Both the position numbers and the translations under genes were made by a program. Under the pieces are notes generated by a model. The model made no database searches, was not told the DNA's origin, and was given only the letters and a program-made list of their open reading frames with translations. A stretch of 64,000 nucleotides of DNA from Streptomyces sp. S4.7 (lineage in GTDB: Bacteria; Actinomycetota; Actinomycetes; Streptomycetales; Streptomycetaceae): contig NZ_CP048397.1 in the NCBI RefSeq assembly GCF_010384365.1, forward strand, positions 7,631,683-7,695,682. Reading direction: 5' to 3'. Shown piece after piece: positions 29,201-37,485 of the stretch (position 1 is the first letter of the stretch; every line of letters begins with the position of its first letter).

Positions 29201-29477
29201 CGATCGAGTCCGAGATGTCCGCCGGGGCGGGCCACTCGGGCGGAGCGGCGCCGTCCGGATGCCAGAAGGCGATCCTGCCGGCACGGGCCGGGTCGGCAGG
29301 CAGGAAGAGCACCTGGCAGCGCGCGAGTTCGGTGATCTGGGAGGGCGTAGCCGCAGGGGGCCTGTGTACGGCGATGACACATTCCTCAAGTTTGACTAGT
29401 GAAGGTGGAGCGGCCGAGGGTACCTCGCTCACGACACCGATGGGTGGCGTCCGACGGTGACAAGAATCATGGGCCAT
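26286..29477 (-). CDS. SNF2-family DEAD/DEAH-box helicase
   Basis: Up to 1063 residues. The N-terminal half is a family-specific region (CQVLFLPADPARAGRIAFW). The C-terminal half has the SNF2 motor: motif I ADDMGLGKTITVIA, II VADEAQHVKN, III ALSGTPVENN, then LVFTQYVQMARLLEQHL, SLKAAGTGLNLTRAEHVVHF and motif VI DRAYRIGQNRAVQVHRM. It should be an ATP-driven double-strand DNA translocase, working with the SWIM protein encoded by the overlapping next gene. The start is uncertain: ATG 29477 is the longest, GTG 29432 is the next in frame, and neither has a good ribosome site. Confidence 0.92.
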   Translation of the reverse strand: MAHDSCHRRTPPIGVVSEVPSAAPPSLVKLEECVIAVHRPPAATPSQITELARCQVLFLPADPARAGRIAFWHPDGAAPPEWPAPADISDSIESTDSAESTDLADSAVPAASVGELTVVGDDVRLRTVAALLLPVRDALPVLTRARASAHASPAAAFWGAASLLALQLAARGKLLPGLSTAGHDAWRAGPLAADDLERVRALAASMPPAAHSVPLDPEATGPLLLADPERLLRQFLDAVADGLVRTPAARIAARSPAFAAPEPRRMPELRGWAADVAAGHDAGVRLSLRVELPGLTAAQEGSSMEGGSTGGDAFGSAPAFRAVLQMHSVSDPTVVADAAEVWAGTGATEATGEAFGPRARMDALLALRRAARAWPPLAPLLSATVPDAIDLADEEVTELLGEASRALAATGVQVHWPKSLARRLTARAVIGPPDDGPGSGPYGNRRDTRHDTLGSGRADEDDTHGNGRPDGGGSGLPSFLSADALLAFNWRFALGDQELTRAELDRLAEATRPVVRLRDQWVLIDPAEARRARESQDRKLTPVDALGAVLTGSTEVDGRRVEVQASGWLEALRDRLADPEGTDQEIGQPAALTATLRDYQLRGLNWLHRMTSLGLGGCLADDMGLGKTITVIALHLHRQTEQSAAGPTLVICPTSLMGNWQREIERFAPGTPVRRFHGASRGLDALADGEFVLTTYGTMRLDARKLAAAEWGMVVADEAQHVKNPYSSTAGQLRTIGAKARVALSGTPVENNLSELWAILDWTTPGLLGKLATFRTRYAQAVEGGDPGAAERLSALVRPFLLRRRKADPGIAPELPPKTETDRAVSLTTEQAGLYEAVVRETLAAISEAGGMERRGLVMKLLTSLKQICNHPAQFLKEDDSARVAGRSGKVELLDELLDTILAEEASVLVFTQYVQMARLLEQHLAARGVPTQFLHGGTPVRQREDMVRRFQEGEVPVFLLSLKAAGTGLNLTRAEHVVHFDRWWNPAVEAQATDRAYRIGQNRAVQVHRMIAEGTIEDRIADMLARKQQLADSVLGAGGEAALTELTDDELADLVELRGSAR

Positions 29478-29648
29478 GACGGGGGTGTGGACAGCCCCAC
29501 CCCCTCGGTCGGGAATAGCCCCCGTCGGCTCGGGGTGTTGGCCGCATGGCCTTTGGGGGGCAACTCCGCGTAGTTTTCATCCGGTCGCTTGATCAAGTTC
29601 CAACGGCGCCACTCGAACGGCCTCACAGACCTCCCATTTTCCACCTAA

Positions 29649-29666
29649 ACGATCTATCACGATCGT
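29649..29666. promoter_or_regulatory. Inverted repeat upstream of desaturase
   Basis: ACGATC (29649-29654) and GATCGT (29661-29666) flank a 6-nt spacer, 23 nt before the desaturase ATG and in the most AT-rich part of this intergenic gap. It could be an operator; a second palindrome CTTGATCAAG lies near 29588-29597. Confidence 0.35.
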
Positions 29667-29689
29667 CGGCCTAAAGACCGGAGACCGAC

Positions 29690-30769
29690 ATGCCCCAGGC
29701 CCCCGCAGCAGTCGCGGAGACCACCACCCCAGGCCCCGCCGCCGCCCGCACGGGCGGCAGCGACTTCGCGCCCCTTCTGCGGACGGTCAGGGAGCAGGGC
29801 CTCCTCGAACGGCGAACCGCCTGGTACGCCCGCGGTATCGCCGTCAACCTGCTCGGGTTCGCCGCGGTCGTGACCGGCATGGTGCTGATCGGAGCGTCCT
29901 GGTGGGCGCTCCTCCTGGCTCCGCCGCTGGCGCTCCTTTCGGCCCGGATGTCGTTCGTCGCGCACGACGCGGGGCACGCCCAGATATGCGCCACCCGCGG
30001 ACGGAACCGGCTCGTCCAGCTTCTCCACGCCAATCTTCTGCTCGGAATGAGCCAGGACTGGTGGAACGACAAGCACAACCGACACCACGCCAACCCCAAC
30101 CACCTGGAGAAGGACCCGGACGTCGGTGCCGACATCCTCGTCTTCGCCCAGCACCAGACCGAGGGCCGCAAGGGTCTGCGCCGCTGGCTCACCCGCCACC
30201 AGGCCGTGGCGTTCTTCCCGCTGACGACCCTGGAGGGCATCGCCCTCAAGGTCTACGGATTCCGGAGCGTCTTCTCCCGCGGCGTCAGCCGCCAGAGCCC
30301 GCGTGAGCGCCTCCTCGAGGGCTCGCTGCTCATCACGCACGTGGTCGCCTACCTCGCGCTGCTCTTCACGACGCTCAGCGTCGGCCAGGCCGTCGTCTTC
30401 CTGCTGATCCACCAGATGATGTACGGCCTTCACCTGGGCATGGCCTTCGCCCCGAACCACAAGGGCATGAAGATCCCCACCGAGGAGGAGTTCGCGAGCT
30501 GGGGACATCTGCGCCGGCAGACCCTCACCTCCCGCAACATCCGGGGTGGCTTCTTCACCGACTGGTTCCTCGGTGGCCTGAACTACCAGATCGAACACCA
30601 CCTCTTCCCGAGCATGCCGCGTCCCCACCTGAAGCTCGCCCAGCCGCTGGTGCGCGCGCACTGCCGCGAGATGGACGTCTCCTATGTGGAGACGGGCCTG
30701 GTCGACTCGTACCGGCAGGCGCTCGTACATCTGCACGAGGTCGGAGCGCCGCTGCGCGCCGGGGCCTGA
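29690..30769 (+). CDS. Membrane fatty acid (acyl-lipid) desaturase
   Basis: 359 residues, ATG 29690 with GGAG 8-10 nt upstream. The three His boxes that bind the di-iron centre are HDAGH, HNRHH and QIEHH; the Q in the third box places it with front-end/acyl-lipid type desaturases such as the delta-6 group and actinobacterial homologues. Four hydrophobic segments (GIAVNLLGFAAVVTGMVLIG, LLLAPPLALLSA, LLITHVVAYLALLF, LSVGQAVVFLLIHQ) fit a membrane protein. It would introduce a double bond into membrane lipid chains, using ferredoxin or a flavoprotein for electrons. No reductase gene is adjacent. Confidence 0.92.
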   Translation: MPQAPAAVAETTTPGPAAARTGGSDFAPLLRTVREQGLLERRTAWYARGIAVNLLGFAAVVTGMVLIGASWWALLLAPPLALLSARMSFVAHDAGHAQICATRGRNRLVQLLHANLLLGMSQDWWNDKHNRHHANPNHLEKDPDVGADILVFAQHQTEGRKGLRRWLTRHQAVAFFPLTTLEGIALKVYGFRSVFSRGVSRQSPRERLLEGSLLITHVVAYLALLFTTLSVGQAVVFLLIHQMMYGLHLGMAFAPNHKGMKIPTEEEFASWGHLRRQTLTSRNIRGGFFTDWFLGGLNYQIEHHLFPSMPRPHLKLAQPLVRAHCREMDVSYVETGLVDSYRQALVHLHEVGAPLRAGA

Positions 30770-30894
30770 TCCGCGCGACGGAGCACCGCCCTATCGCGGC
30801 GCCGCGCACGCGGGCGCTGCATAGTGGAACTGGCGGACGCCCGTGAGCGTTCAATCAGCAGGGAGCGGCCTCGGCCGCGAAGGAGGCGTCGAAA

Positions 30895-31077
30895 ATGTCG
30901 ACTAGGGCAAAGATCGCTGTCGGGGGAGTGGCCGTCGGTCTTCTCCTGATTCCATTCATCGGATTCTGGATGTCGCTGCTGGTGGTGCTCGGCGTGCCCG
31001 CGGTGGCCTATCTGATGCTCGACCCGTCGCAGCGCCGTCGGCTCAAGCGCGTCACACGCAAGGAGATCGGCCGCTGA
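30895..31077 (+). CDS. Small membrane protein
   Basis: 60 residues. ATG 30895 follows a strong GGAGG by 9 nt. Two hydrophobic segments (VGGVAVGLLLIPFIGFWM and LLVVLGVPAVAYLMLD) are followed by a basic tail (SQRRRLKRVTRKE). It is conserved-looking but I know no function. It has its own strong hairpin terminator. Confidence 0.75.
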   Translation: MSTRAKIAVGGVAVGLLLIPFIGFWMSLLVVLGVPAVAYLMLDPSQRRRLKRVTRKEIGR

Positions 31078-31099
31078 CCCCGCGCTGACCTGCGAAACA

Positions 31100-31152
31100 G
31101 CCCCCGTACGCCACGCCGGACCCATGACACGGTCCCGGACGCGTACGGGGGC
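31100..31152. terminator. Long hairpin terminator between convergent genes
   Basis: GCCCCCGTACG (31100-31110) pairs perfectly with CGTACGGGGGC (31142-31152). The loop region contains a second, smaller repeat. It separates the small membrane protein gene from the convergent gene ending at 31176. Confidence 0.65.
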
Positions 31153-31175
31153 TTCGCGTCGACCGCAGGGGCGCC

Positions 31176-32078
31176 TCAGGACGGGCGGACGGCGATCCTG
31201 TCGAGCGCTTCGAGAAGTTTGGGCAGCTCGGGTCCACGGCCCACCGGCAGTACTTCGTTCGGTTCGTCGTCCAGAAGGATGTAGGCGATGTCGTCGGTCC
31301 TCGCGACGAGGGACCAGCCGGGACCGTCCGCCCGCAGCATCCGCGCGCCGGCGGCCGCGAAACCGGAGCGGACCCGGCCCAGCGGCGGCGATGACTCCAG
31401 GTAGCCGTGCAGCTCCTTCAGTACGCGGCGTATCCCGTCGTGGAGGATCTCCCGGCCGCCACCCTCCGCGCCCCTCGCGCCGTCCTCGTTGTCGGCGGCA
31501 ACGGGGTCCGCGTCCTCGGCGGCTTCCGCGCCTGTGTCCGTATCCGTGCCGGTCCCGGCCCGCTGCGGTTCGTCCTCGTGGTCGAACTGAGCACGCCACG
31601 CCTCCCACTGAAGCGCGATCTCGTCCGCGCCGAGGCGGCGCTGCGCAGGACCCCAGGTCGTCGTGTCGGGCGGCGCGAGCGAGGGTCTCGCCCCGTCGGC
31701 CTCCTCGTCCGGCTCCGGATCGGGATCGTGCGGCGCGGGGATTCCCGGCGCCGCCACCGCCAGGGCCAGCGGCCAGCCCGGAACCGCCGCGACCACCGTA
31801 CGTTCGTCGGGAGACAGGTCGTACTCCATACCGCAGTCCCACGCGGCGATGGCGACCGCGACCAGCGACACGTCGTCGACGGCCACCGTCCAGCGCGCGC
31901 CGGTCCCGTCCTGGCCGAGCACCAGCCCGTACCCGCGGTCGTACGGCTCCAGTCCCAGAGCCGCGCACGCCTCGGGAAAGTCGTCCCCGAGCACGCTGGG
32001 AAACTGCGCCGGTGTCAGCAATACGGCCGACAGCACAAACAGCGCGTCCTCATCGGCGGATTCGTCCGTACCTGACAC
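31176..32078 (-). CDS. Conserved hypothetical protein (acidic, two-domain)
   Basis: 300 residues, very acidic. The N-terminal part (LFVLSAVLLTPAQFPSVLGD, YGLVLGQDGTGARWTVAVDD) and the C-terminal part (LHGYLESSPPLGRVRSGFAA, LVARTDDIAYILLDDEP) are separated by an Asp/Glu/Pro-rich linker of ~80 residues. No signal peptide or membrane segment is seen. The layout is familiar from uncharacterised Streptomyces proteins but I cannot name a family or role. Confidence 0.75.
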   Translation of the reverse strand: MSGTDESADEDALFVLSAVLLTPAQFPSVLGDDFPEACAALGLEPYDRGYGLVLGQDGTGARWTVAVDDVSLVAVAIAAWDCGMEYDLSPDERTVVAAVPGWPLALAVAAPGIPAPHDPDPEPDEEADGARPSLAPPDTTTWGPAQRRLGADEIALQWEAWRAQFDHEDEPQRAGTGTDTDTGAEAAEDADPVAADNEDGARGAEGGGREILHDGIRRVLKELHGYLESSPPLGRVRSGFAAAGARMLRADGPGWSLVARTDDIAYILLDDEPNEVLPVGRGPELPKLLEALDRIAVRPS

Positions 32079-32191
32079 GGCACCTCCCGATCCGATCGGT
32101 CGTGTCCGATCGGTTGTCGGCGCACCTTAGCCAGTCGGCCGCCCGGCCGTCGAGAGGCCGACGGCCGCCCACACCGCTCCGCGCCCCGCCG

Positions 32192-32497
32192 TCAGGCCGC
32201 GGGCAGCCCGAGGAGGCTGCGTGCCACCGTCTGGGGCGACTCGTCCCGCTCACGCGCCAGCGCTATCACGGCCCGGCACGCCAGCTCGCTGACCCCGAAG
32301 GACAGCGCCTCGGGGGAGACCCAGCCGGACGCCTCGTCCATCCGGTCCTGGTCGTCGTCGGCGGTCGCCGCGACATACGTGGCCGCGGCCTCGAACAGGT
32401 TGTGCCGGCGTGTCCGGCTCTGGGACGACGCGGCCGGCTCGGCGACCGGCTGGGCGATCCGGTTCGATACGAAGAGTCCGCGCAGCTTGTCGAACAT
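32192..32497 (-). CDS. Small conserved helical protein
   Basis: 101 residues from ATG 32497 (MFDKLRGLFVSNRIAQPV), with GGAAGG about 9 nt upstream. It is helical and acidic (LFEAAATYVAATADDDQDRM, VSELACRAVIALARERDESP). It resembles uncharacterised actinobacterial proteins of ~100 residues. The larger open frame upstream is an extension without a ribosome site. Confidence 0.65.
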   Translation of the reverse strand: MFDKLRGLFVSNRIAQPVAEPAASSQSRTRRHNLFEAAATYVAATADDDQDRMDEASGWVSPEALSFGVSELACRAVIALARERDESPQTVARSLLGLPAA

Positions 32498-32597
32498 CGT
32501 CCGTCCACCTTCCGCACATCCTTCGGGCCCCCGCCTCCTACACAGGTTCGATACCCGTTGACGCGACCGCGCACTCGGTACGGGCCGACCCGGTGAG

Positions 32598-33197
32598 TCA
32601 GCCCTCCCGTACCGAGAGCGCGAGGAAACGGTCGTCCTCGTCCACGTACGACAGCAGCCGCCAGCCCGCCCCCGCGAGCAGCGGACGGAGCATGCCCTCG
32701 GCACGGAGATCGTCCGGTGTGATCCGCCGGCCCTGCCGGGCGGCCAGCGCGGCCCGCCCGACGGGGTGGAAGAGCGCCAGCCGCCCACCGGGCCGTACGA
32801 CCCTGGCCAGCTCCCGCAGATCCGTGGTGGGCTCCGACAGATGGGCGATCAGCCCGGCGGCGAAGACCGCGTCCAGGCAGAGCGGGCGCAGCGGCAGACG
32901 CGCCACATCGGCGAGCAGCAGAGCACCGACCTCGTCGCGACCGCTCCGTACGGCCGCCGCGAGCATCTCGCGGGTGAGGTCGGCCCCCAGCACGGTGCCC
33001 CGTGGCCCCACGGCGGCCCGGAGGGCGGTCGGTGCCCTGCCGGTGCCGCAGCCCGCGTCCAGGACGCTGTCGCCGGGACGCAGCCCCATCTCGGCCACCG
33101 CGGCGGCATAGGCAGGGCCGTCGTCGGGGAAGCGCGCGTCCCAGTCCGCCGCCCGGACCCCGAAGAATTCCTGTACACGCGTGTGGTCGTGGGTCAT
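32598..33197 (-). CDS. Class I SAM-dependent methyltransferase
   Basis: 199 residues from ATG 33197. Motif I is SVLDAGCGTGRAPTALR; GTVLGADLTREMLAAA gives the acidic residue after strand 2; ALLLADVARLPLRP and ELARVVRPGGRLALFHPVG complete a UbiE/type-11 fold. The substrate cannot be read from the sequence. It is divergent from the dehydrogenase gene at 33.3 kb, with 101 nt between starts. Confidence 0.88.
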   Translation of the reverse strand: MTHDHTRVQEFFGVRAADWDARFPDDGPAYAAAVAEMGLRPGDSVLDAGCGTGRAPTALRAAVGPRGTVLGADLTREMLAAAVRSGRDEVGALLLADVARLPLRPLCLDAVFAAGLIAHLSEPTTDLRELARVVRPGGRLALFHPVGRAALAARQGRRITPDDLRAEGMLRPLLAGAGWRLLSYVDEDDRFLALSVREG

Positions 33198-33298
33198 GGG
33201 CACATGATTCCCCACCGTGTATCGCCGCGTCCCGCCGCGTTGCGGGCCCGTGCGTACCGCGCGAGTGTCGAAGCACCGAATCGGAGGAGGACGGTCCC

Positions 33299-34708
33299 AT
33301 GCCCATCGCCACGGTCGATCCCGCCACCGGCGAGACCCTGAAGACGTTCGACGCCCTGGGGTCCGACGAGATCGAGCGGCGGCTGGCCGTGGCCGCCGCC
33401 GCGTTCGAACAGCACCGCACCACGGACTTCGGCCACCGGGCCGCGCTGCTGAACCGCGCCGCCGACCTCCTCGATGAGGACCGGGACGACATCGCCCGCA
33501 CCATGACCACCGAGATGGGCAAGCCGATCGGCGCGGCACGCGCGGAGGCGGCGAAATGCGCCAAGTCGATGCGCTGGTACGCGCGCCACGCGCCGGGACT
33601 CCTCGCCGACGAGCACCCGTCGGCCGCCGACGTCCAGGACTCGGGCGCCGCACGCGCGTATGTCCGCTACCGCCCGCTGGGCGTCGTGCTGGCGGTCATG
33701 CCGTGGAACTTCCCGCTCTGGCAGGTCGTACGATTCGCCGCCCCCGCGCTCATGGCGGGCAATGTGGGCCTGCTCAAACACGCGTCGAACGTCCCTCAGA
33801 CCGCCTTGTATCTGGGCGACCTCTTCAGGAGGGCGGGTTTCCCCGAGGGCTGCTTCCAGACGCTGCTCGTGGGGTCCGACGCGATCGAGGGCATCCTGCG
33901 TGACCGCCGGGTGGCCGCGGCGACCCTGACGGGCAGTGAGCCGGCCGGGCGCTCCGTGGCCGCGATCGCCGGTGACGAGGTGAAGCCGACCGTGCTCGAA
34001 CTCGGCGGCAGCGACCCGTACATCGTGATGCCGTCGGCCGACATCGACCGCGCCGCGCGGGCCGCCGTGACGGCCCGGGTGCAGAACAACGGCCAGTCCT
34101 GCATCGCGGCCAAGCGCTTCATCGTGCACGCCGACGTCTACGACGCCTTCGGTGAACGATTCGTCGCCGGGATGCGGAAGCTGACCGTCGGCGACCCGAT
34201 GGACGAGTCGACCGATGTCGGCCCGCTGGCGAGCGAACAGGGCCGGGCCGACCTCGAGGAGTTGGTCGGCGACGCGGTCAACCGCGGTGCCACCGCCCGC
34301 TGCGGCGGGCGCCGCCCCGACGGACTGGCCGGCGGCTGGTACTACGAACCCACCGTCCTCACGGATGTCTCCCCCGACATGCGCATCCACCACGAAGAGG
34401 CGTTCGGCCCCGTCGCCACCCTGTACCGGGTATCCGATCTCGACGAGGCGGTGAGCGTCGCCAACGACACCCCGTTCGGCCTGAGTTCCAACGTATGGAC
34501 GCGCGACGACGAGGACGTGCGGCGTTGCGTACGCGATCTCCAGGCCGGCGGTGTCTTCTTCAACGGCATGACCGCGTCCCATCCCGCGCTTCCCTTCGGC
34601 GGCGTCAAGCGCTCCGGGTACGGACGGGAGCTGTCGGACCACGGGATCCGTGAGTTCTGCAACATCACGACCGTGTGGCACGGCGCCGAACCGGACCGCA
34701 ACGGCTGA
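33299..34708 (+). CDS. NAD(P)-dependent succinate-semialdehyde dehydrogenase type ALDH
   Basis: 469 residues, ATG 33299 preceded by AGGAGG. Motifs are VMPWNFPLWQVVRF, LELGGSDPYIVM (Glu) and NNGQSCIAAKRF (Cys). The Ser-Asp-Pro after LELGG, the short length and MTASHPALPFGGVKRSGYG match the GabD1-like branch that oxidises succinate semialdehyde or related short aldehydes. There is no GABA transaminase beside it. A hairpin at 34748-34784 follows. Confidence 0.9.
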   Translation: MPIATVDPATGETLKTFDALGSDEIERRLAVAAAAFEQHRTTDFGHRAALLNRAADLLDEDRDDIARTMTTEMGKPIGAARAEAAKCAKSMRWYARHAPGLLADEHPSAADVQDSGAARAYVRYRPLGVVLAVMPWNFPLWQVVRFAAPALMAGNVGLLKHASNVPQTALYLGDLFRRAGFPEGCFQTLLVGSDAIEGILRDRRVAAATLTGSEPAGRSVAAIAGDEVKPTVLELGGSDPYIVMPSADIDRAARAAVTARVQNNGQSCIAAKRFIVHADVYDAFGERFVAGMRKLTVGDPMDESTDVGPLASEQGRADLEELVGDAVNRGATARCGGRRPDGLAGGWYYEPTVLTDVSPDMRIHHEEAFGPVATLYRVSDLDEAVSVANDTPFGLSSNVWTRDDEDVRRCVRDLQAGGVFFNGMTASHPALPFGGVKRSGYGRELSDHGIREFCNITTVWHGAEPDRNG

Positions 34709-34747
34709 GAAGCGCGCCCGCACTCCTCGAATCAGAAGATCTGCCCG

Positions 34748-34784
34748 CCCCTGAACCCCCTTGTTTGCCGGGGGTGTTCAGGGG
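34748..34784. terminator. Hairpin between dehydrogenase and sigma factor genes
   Basis: CCCCTGAAC (34748-34756) pairs with GTTCAGGGG (34776-34784), extended by C4/G4 with one bulge. It lies 37 nt before the sigma factor GTG and could end the dehydrogenase transcript or shape the sigma factor leader. Confidence 0.5.
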
Positions 34785-34820
34785 CACACGCTGGTCGTGC
34801 TTCGGACAGGAGGCACGTCC

Positions 34821-35708
34821 GTGGAGCGGCGTACCGCTCCGGGCGTCGCCCGGTGGCCGCTGTGTGCTCCTCCGGTGACGACGGCCGCGTCGAGCGAGGA
34901 GCTGAAGAGCATCATGACCCCTCGGGTGATGGCCTACCGGGTGAGGCACGAGGACGTTCCTGACACCTCCGCGGCCTTCGAACGGGCCGCAGGACTGCCG
35001 GACGGCCCCGAGAAGTACCGGACCCGCGGGGAGATCGTGTGCGCCTGGCTCCCGATGGCCGACAGGCTGGCCGGGCGCTTCCGGCACCGGGGCGAGGCTC
35101 TGGAGGACCTGCGGCAGGTCGCCGCGATCGGACTGGTGAAGGCCGTGGAGCGGTACGACCCGCACCGGGGCACCGCGTTCGAGAGCTTCGCCGTGCCCAC
35201 GATCACCGGGGAGCTCAAGCGGCACTTCCGCGACCGCCTGTGGTCCGTCCATGTCCCACGGCGGGTCCAGGAACTCCGGGCCCGCGTGCGCGACGCCCGC
35301 GACGAACTGGCGCAACGGCACGGCAATGTGGCGCCGACCGTCGACGAGATCGCCTTCCACGCGGGAATGACCCGGAACGAAGCGGTCATGGGAGCCGAGG
35401 CCATGGACTGCTTCAACGTGCTGTCGCTCGACGCGAGCCTGTCCTCCCCGGACGAGGGCCCCACACTGGGCGACTCCCTGGGGGCCTGGGACGCGGCGCT
35501 GGACGCCGTGGTCGATCGTGAGGCCGTCAAACCGCGGCTGCGCCGACTGCCCGACCGGGAGAAGCGCATCCTCTATATGAGGTTCTTCCGGGGGATGACC
35601 CAGAGCAGCATCGCCGAAGACCTCGGTATCTCGCAGATGCACGTCTCACGGCTGATCAACGACTCCTGTGCGCGCATCCGTAGGGATGTGATGCGCGACG
35701 CCGCTTAG
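34821..35708 (+). CDS. SigB/SigF-family RNA polymerase sigma factor
   Basis: 295 residues from GTG 34821, chosen because AGGAGG lies 7 nt upstream; ATG 34914 is a later alternative. Region 2 is clear (LPMADRLAGRFRHRGEALED, LRQVAAIGLVKAVERYD, AFESFAVPTITGELKRHFRD), as is region 3 (TVDEIAFHAGMTRNEAVMGA) and region 4 (LPDREKRILYMRFFRGMTQS, GISQMHVSRLI). This is the stress/sporulation sigma group that is usually held by an anti-sigma kinase. No anti-sigma or anti-anti-sigma gene is adjacent. Confidence 0.93.
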   Translation: MERRTAPGVARWPLCAPPVTTAASSEELKSIMTPRVMAYRVRHEDVPDTSAAFERAAGLPDGPEKYRTRGEIVCAWLPMADRLAGRFRHRGEALEDLRQVAAIGLVKAVERYDPHRGTAFESFAVPTITGELKRHFRDRLWSVHVPRRVQELRARVRDARDELAQRHGNVAPTVDEIAFHAGMTRNEAVMGAEAMDCFNVLSLDASLSSPDEGPTLGDSLGAWDAALDAVVDREAVKPRLRRLPDREKRILYMRFFRGMTQSSIAEDLGISQMHVSRLINDSCARIRRDVMRDAA

Positions 35709-37190
35709 GGCTCGTGCCTCGGGCGGCCGTACGGGTCGGCAGGTCCCGAGGTGCCGGACGGGCCGGCAGCCCGTCCGGCACCTGAGGTGAAACGGCCGGC
35801 CGGGGTGGTGTCACACGGCCTGATCGGCTGTTGTGTCGACGGGCGGGCCGCCCTTCCCCGCAGCGCCCGCCTGGCGCGGCACAGCACCTTTCCGGGCGCG
35901 CGCCGTGCCCGTACTGCTCCGCCCGCATGTGGAACATCGAGGCGTATCTGCCCTCGGCGGCCAACAGGCTCTCGTGGTCGCCCTGTTCGACCAGCCTGCC
36001 CTCGTGCAGGACGTAGATGAGGTCCGCGTGCCGCACACCGGACATGCGGTGCGTGACCAGTACGACCGCTCTCCGTTCGCCGGCCAGCCCCCGGATCCGG
36101 TCGAACGCCTCGATCTCCGACTCGGGATCGAGGGCGGACGTGGGTTCGTCCACCACGATCACCTGCGCGTCCCGGTAGTGGGCGCGGGCCAGGCCGAACT
36201 TCTGCCACTGCCCGCCGGACAGCTCGGACGCCCCGCGGAACACACGGGCCAGGAGGGTGTGGAACCCCTTCGGCAGACTCTCGGCGATCCTGTCCGCGCC
36301 CGAGTACCGGGCCGCCGCGTCCAGATCACCCTCGGCGGCGTCGGGCCTGCCGATCTCGATGTTCGTCCGGGCGGTCACCGGCCAGCGCTCGAAATCCTGG
36401 GTGAGCAGCGACACCCGGTCGAAGATCTGGTCGCGGTCCGCCTCCGCGATGTCGACGCCGTCCCAGGCCAACCGCCCGCTGTCGGGCAGGTGGAGTCCGG
36501 CGAGCAGCTTCACGAGCGTGCTCTTGCCGGAGCCGTTCTCGCCGACGAGGGCCACCACCGAGCCCATCGGAATGGTCAGGGACAACCCGCTGAGCGCGGG
36601 CGTCTCCCGGTCCGGATAGCTGAAGGAGACGTCCTCCAGGGTGATCACCTTCGTGGGCTCGGGGAGGGAACGGCCCCCGTACGGAATGGACCTGCCGCCG
36701 GCCTCCGCGAGGAACCTCTCCAAGTCGCGTACGTACAGGGACTCCTCGTGCAGCGAGTTCGTGGTCACCACGAGGGAGCCCAGGCTCGCCGAGTCCGACC
36801 GGACCGCGACCACGGCGGTGCCCGCCACGGCCAGGTCCATCCGCCCGGACATGATGAGCGCGGCCATCGTTCCGTATGTGATCAGCGCGGCCACTCCCGA
36901 CAGCGCGGCGGCGAGCAGTTCGGTGGCCGCCTTGTCCCTGGCCAGCCGCGTTGCCTCGGTCTCCGCGCTCTCGGCCATGTTGCGGTAGTGCCTGAGGAGG
37001 AAGCGGCCGACGCCGTGCACGCGCACCTCGTGCGCGGCGGAGCGGGAGGTGAGGAGTCCGGCGATCAGGCGGCTGGCGCGCAAGTGCTCCACCCAGGCCA
37101 TCACCGAGAGATGGCGCCGCTGGGACACACGCATCGCGCCCCAGCCGCGCGGCGCCGCGATCAGCAGGAGCATCGGCAGCAACAGCGGGT
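35656..37190 (-). pseudogene. ABC exporter, C-terminal part (separated from its N-terminus by the 12.7-kb element)
   Basis: From codon CTG 37185 the frame reads LLLPMLLLIAAPRGWGAMRV, the middle of an exporter membrane domain, then the ATPase: GENGSGKST (Walker A), LTQDFERWP (Q-loop), LSGGQWQKFGLARA, VIVVDEPTSALDPES, VTHRMSGVRHADLIY. It lacks a start codon and the first membrane helices. These are found, ending HP-, at 49872-50505 on the same strand, and joining CCG to CTG at the shared ACCCGC restores the frame. The ~70-residue tail after AEQYG runs through a terminator hairpin and overlaps the sigma factor end, so the true C-terminus may be shorter and frameshifted. Confidence 0.85.
35749..35783. 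terminator. Hairpin terminator after sigma factor gene
   Basis: Perfect 15-bp stem AGGTGCCGGACGGGC / GCCCGTCCGGCACCT with a 5-nt loop (35764-35768). It lies between the convergent sigma factor and ABC exporter genes. Confidence 0.7.
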
Positions 37191-37200
37191 TAGTCGTTGC
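37185..37200 (+). repeat. Left end (attL): core hexamer plus arm
   Basis: Core GCGGGT at 37185-37190 followed by arm TAGTCGTTGC. The arm is an inverted, one-mismatch copy (apart from its first base) of the arm at the right end. Left of the core is exporter coding sequence (ATPase side). Confidence 0.75.
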
Positions 37201-37485
37201 AGTCGCTGTGTCCCACGCAGGTCGTGTCGCATTATGGCTGGAGCGGGACCTTCGCCCGTGTCGCGCTCCGAAGCGGCAAGTTGTCCCTTTACTGGCCGAG
37301 TTGCTGACGAAGATTACACGGCAGGACAGCCTGCATCGCAGCTCGGCATCTTGCTGTCGGCTGTGCCCGACCCCCGCACCGCGGCGAAACGCGGACATCG
37401 GGCGACCGTTGTATGACCGTTCGGAGGCGTGAACTACTGGGACAGACGTAGGTTCCGGCTGCTGGTCCCAAGTCTCGGCTTCGGT
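37201..37485. other. Left-end region of the element, possible transposase scrap
   Basis: The plus frame ending at TGA 37414-37416 includes ADEDYTAGQPASQLGILLSA followed by VPDPRTAAKRGHR. VPDPR is a hallmark of the N-terminus of ISAs1-like transposases, but the match is short and I hold it loosely. Otherwise no gene is visible. Confidence 0.3.

Noticed and set aside
32530..32575. TpsiC-arm-like ACAGGTTCGATACCCGT suggesting a tRNA.
   Set aside because: The five-base stem has a mismatch, and no anticodon arm, D-arm or acceptor stem could be built around it.
31124..32596. Plus-strand open frame of 490 codons opposite the acidic hypothetical protein.
   Set aside because: Arg/Pro-rich shadow of the minus-strand gene, without ribosome site or motifs.
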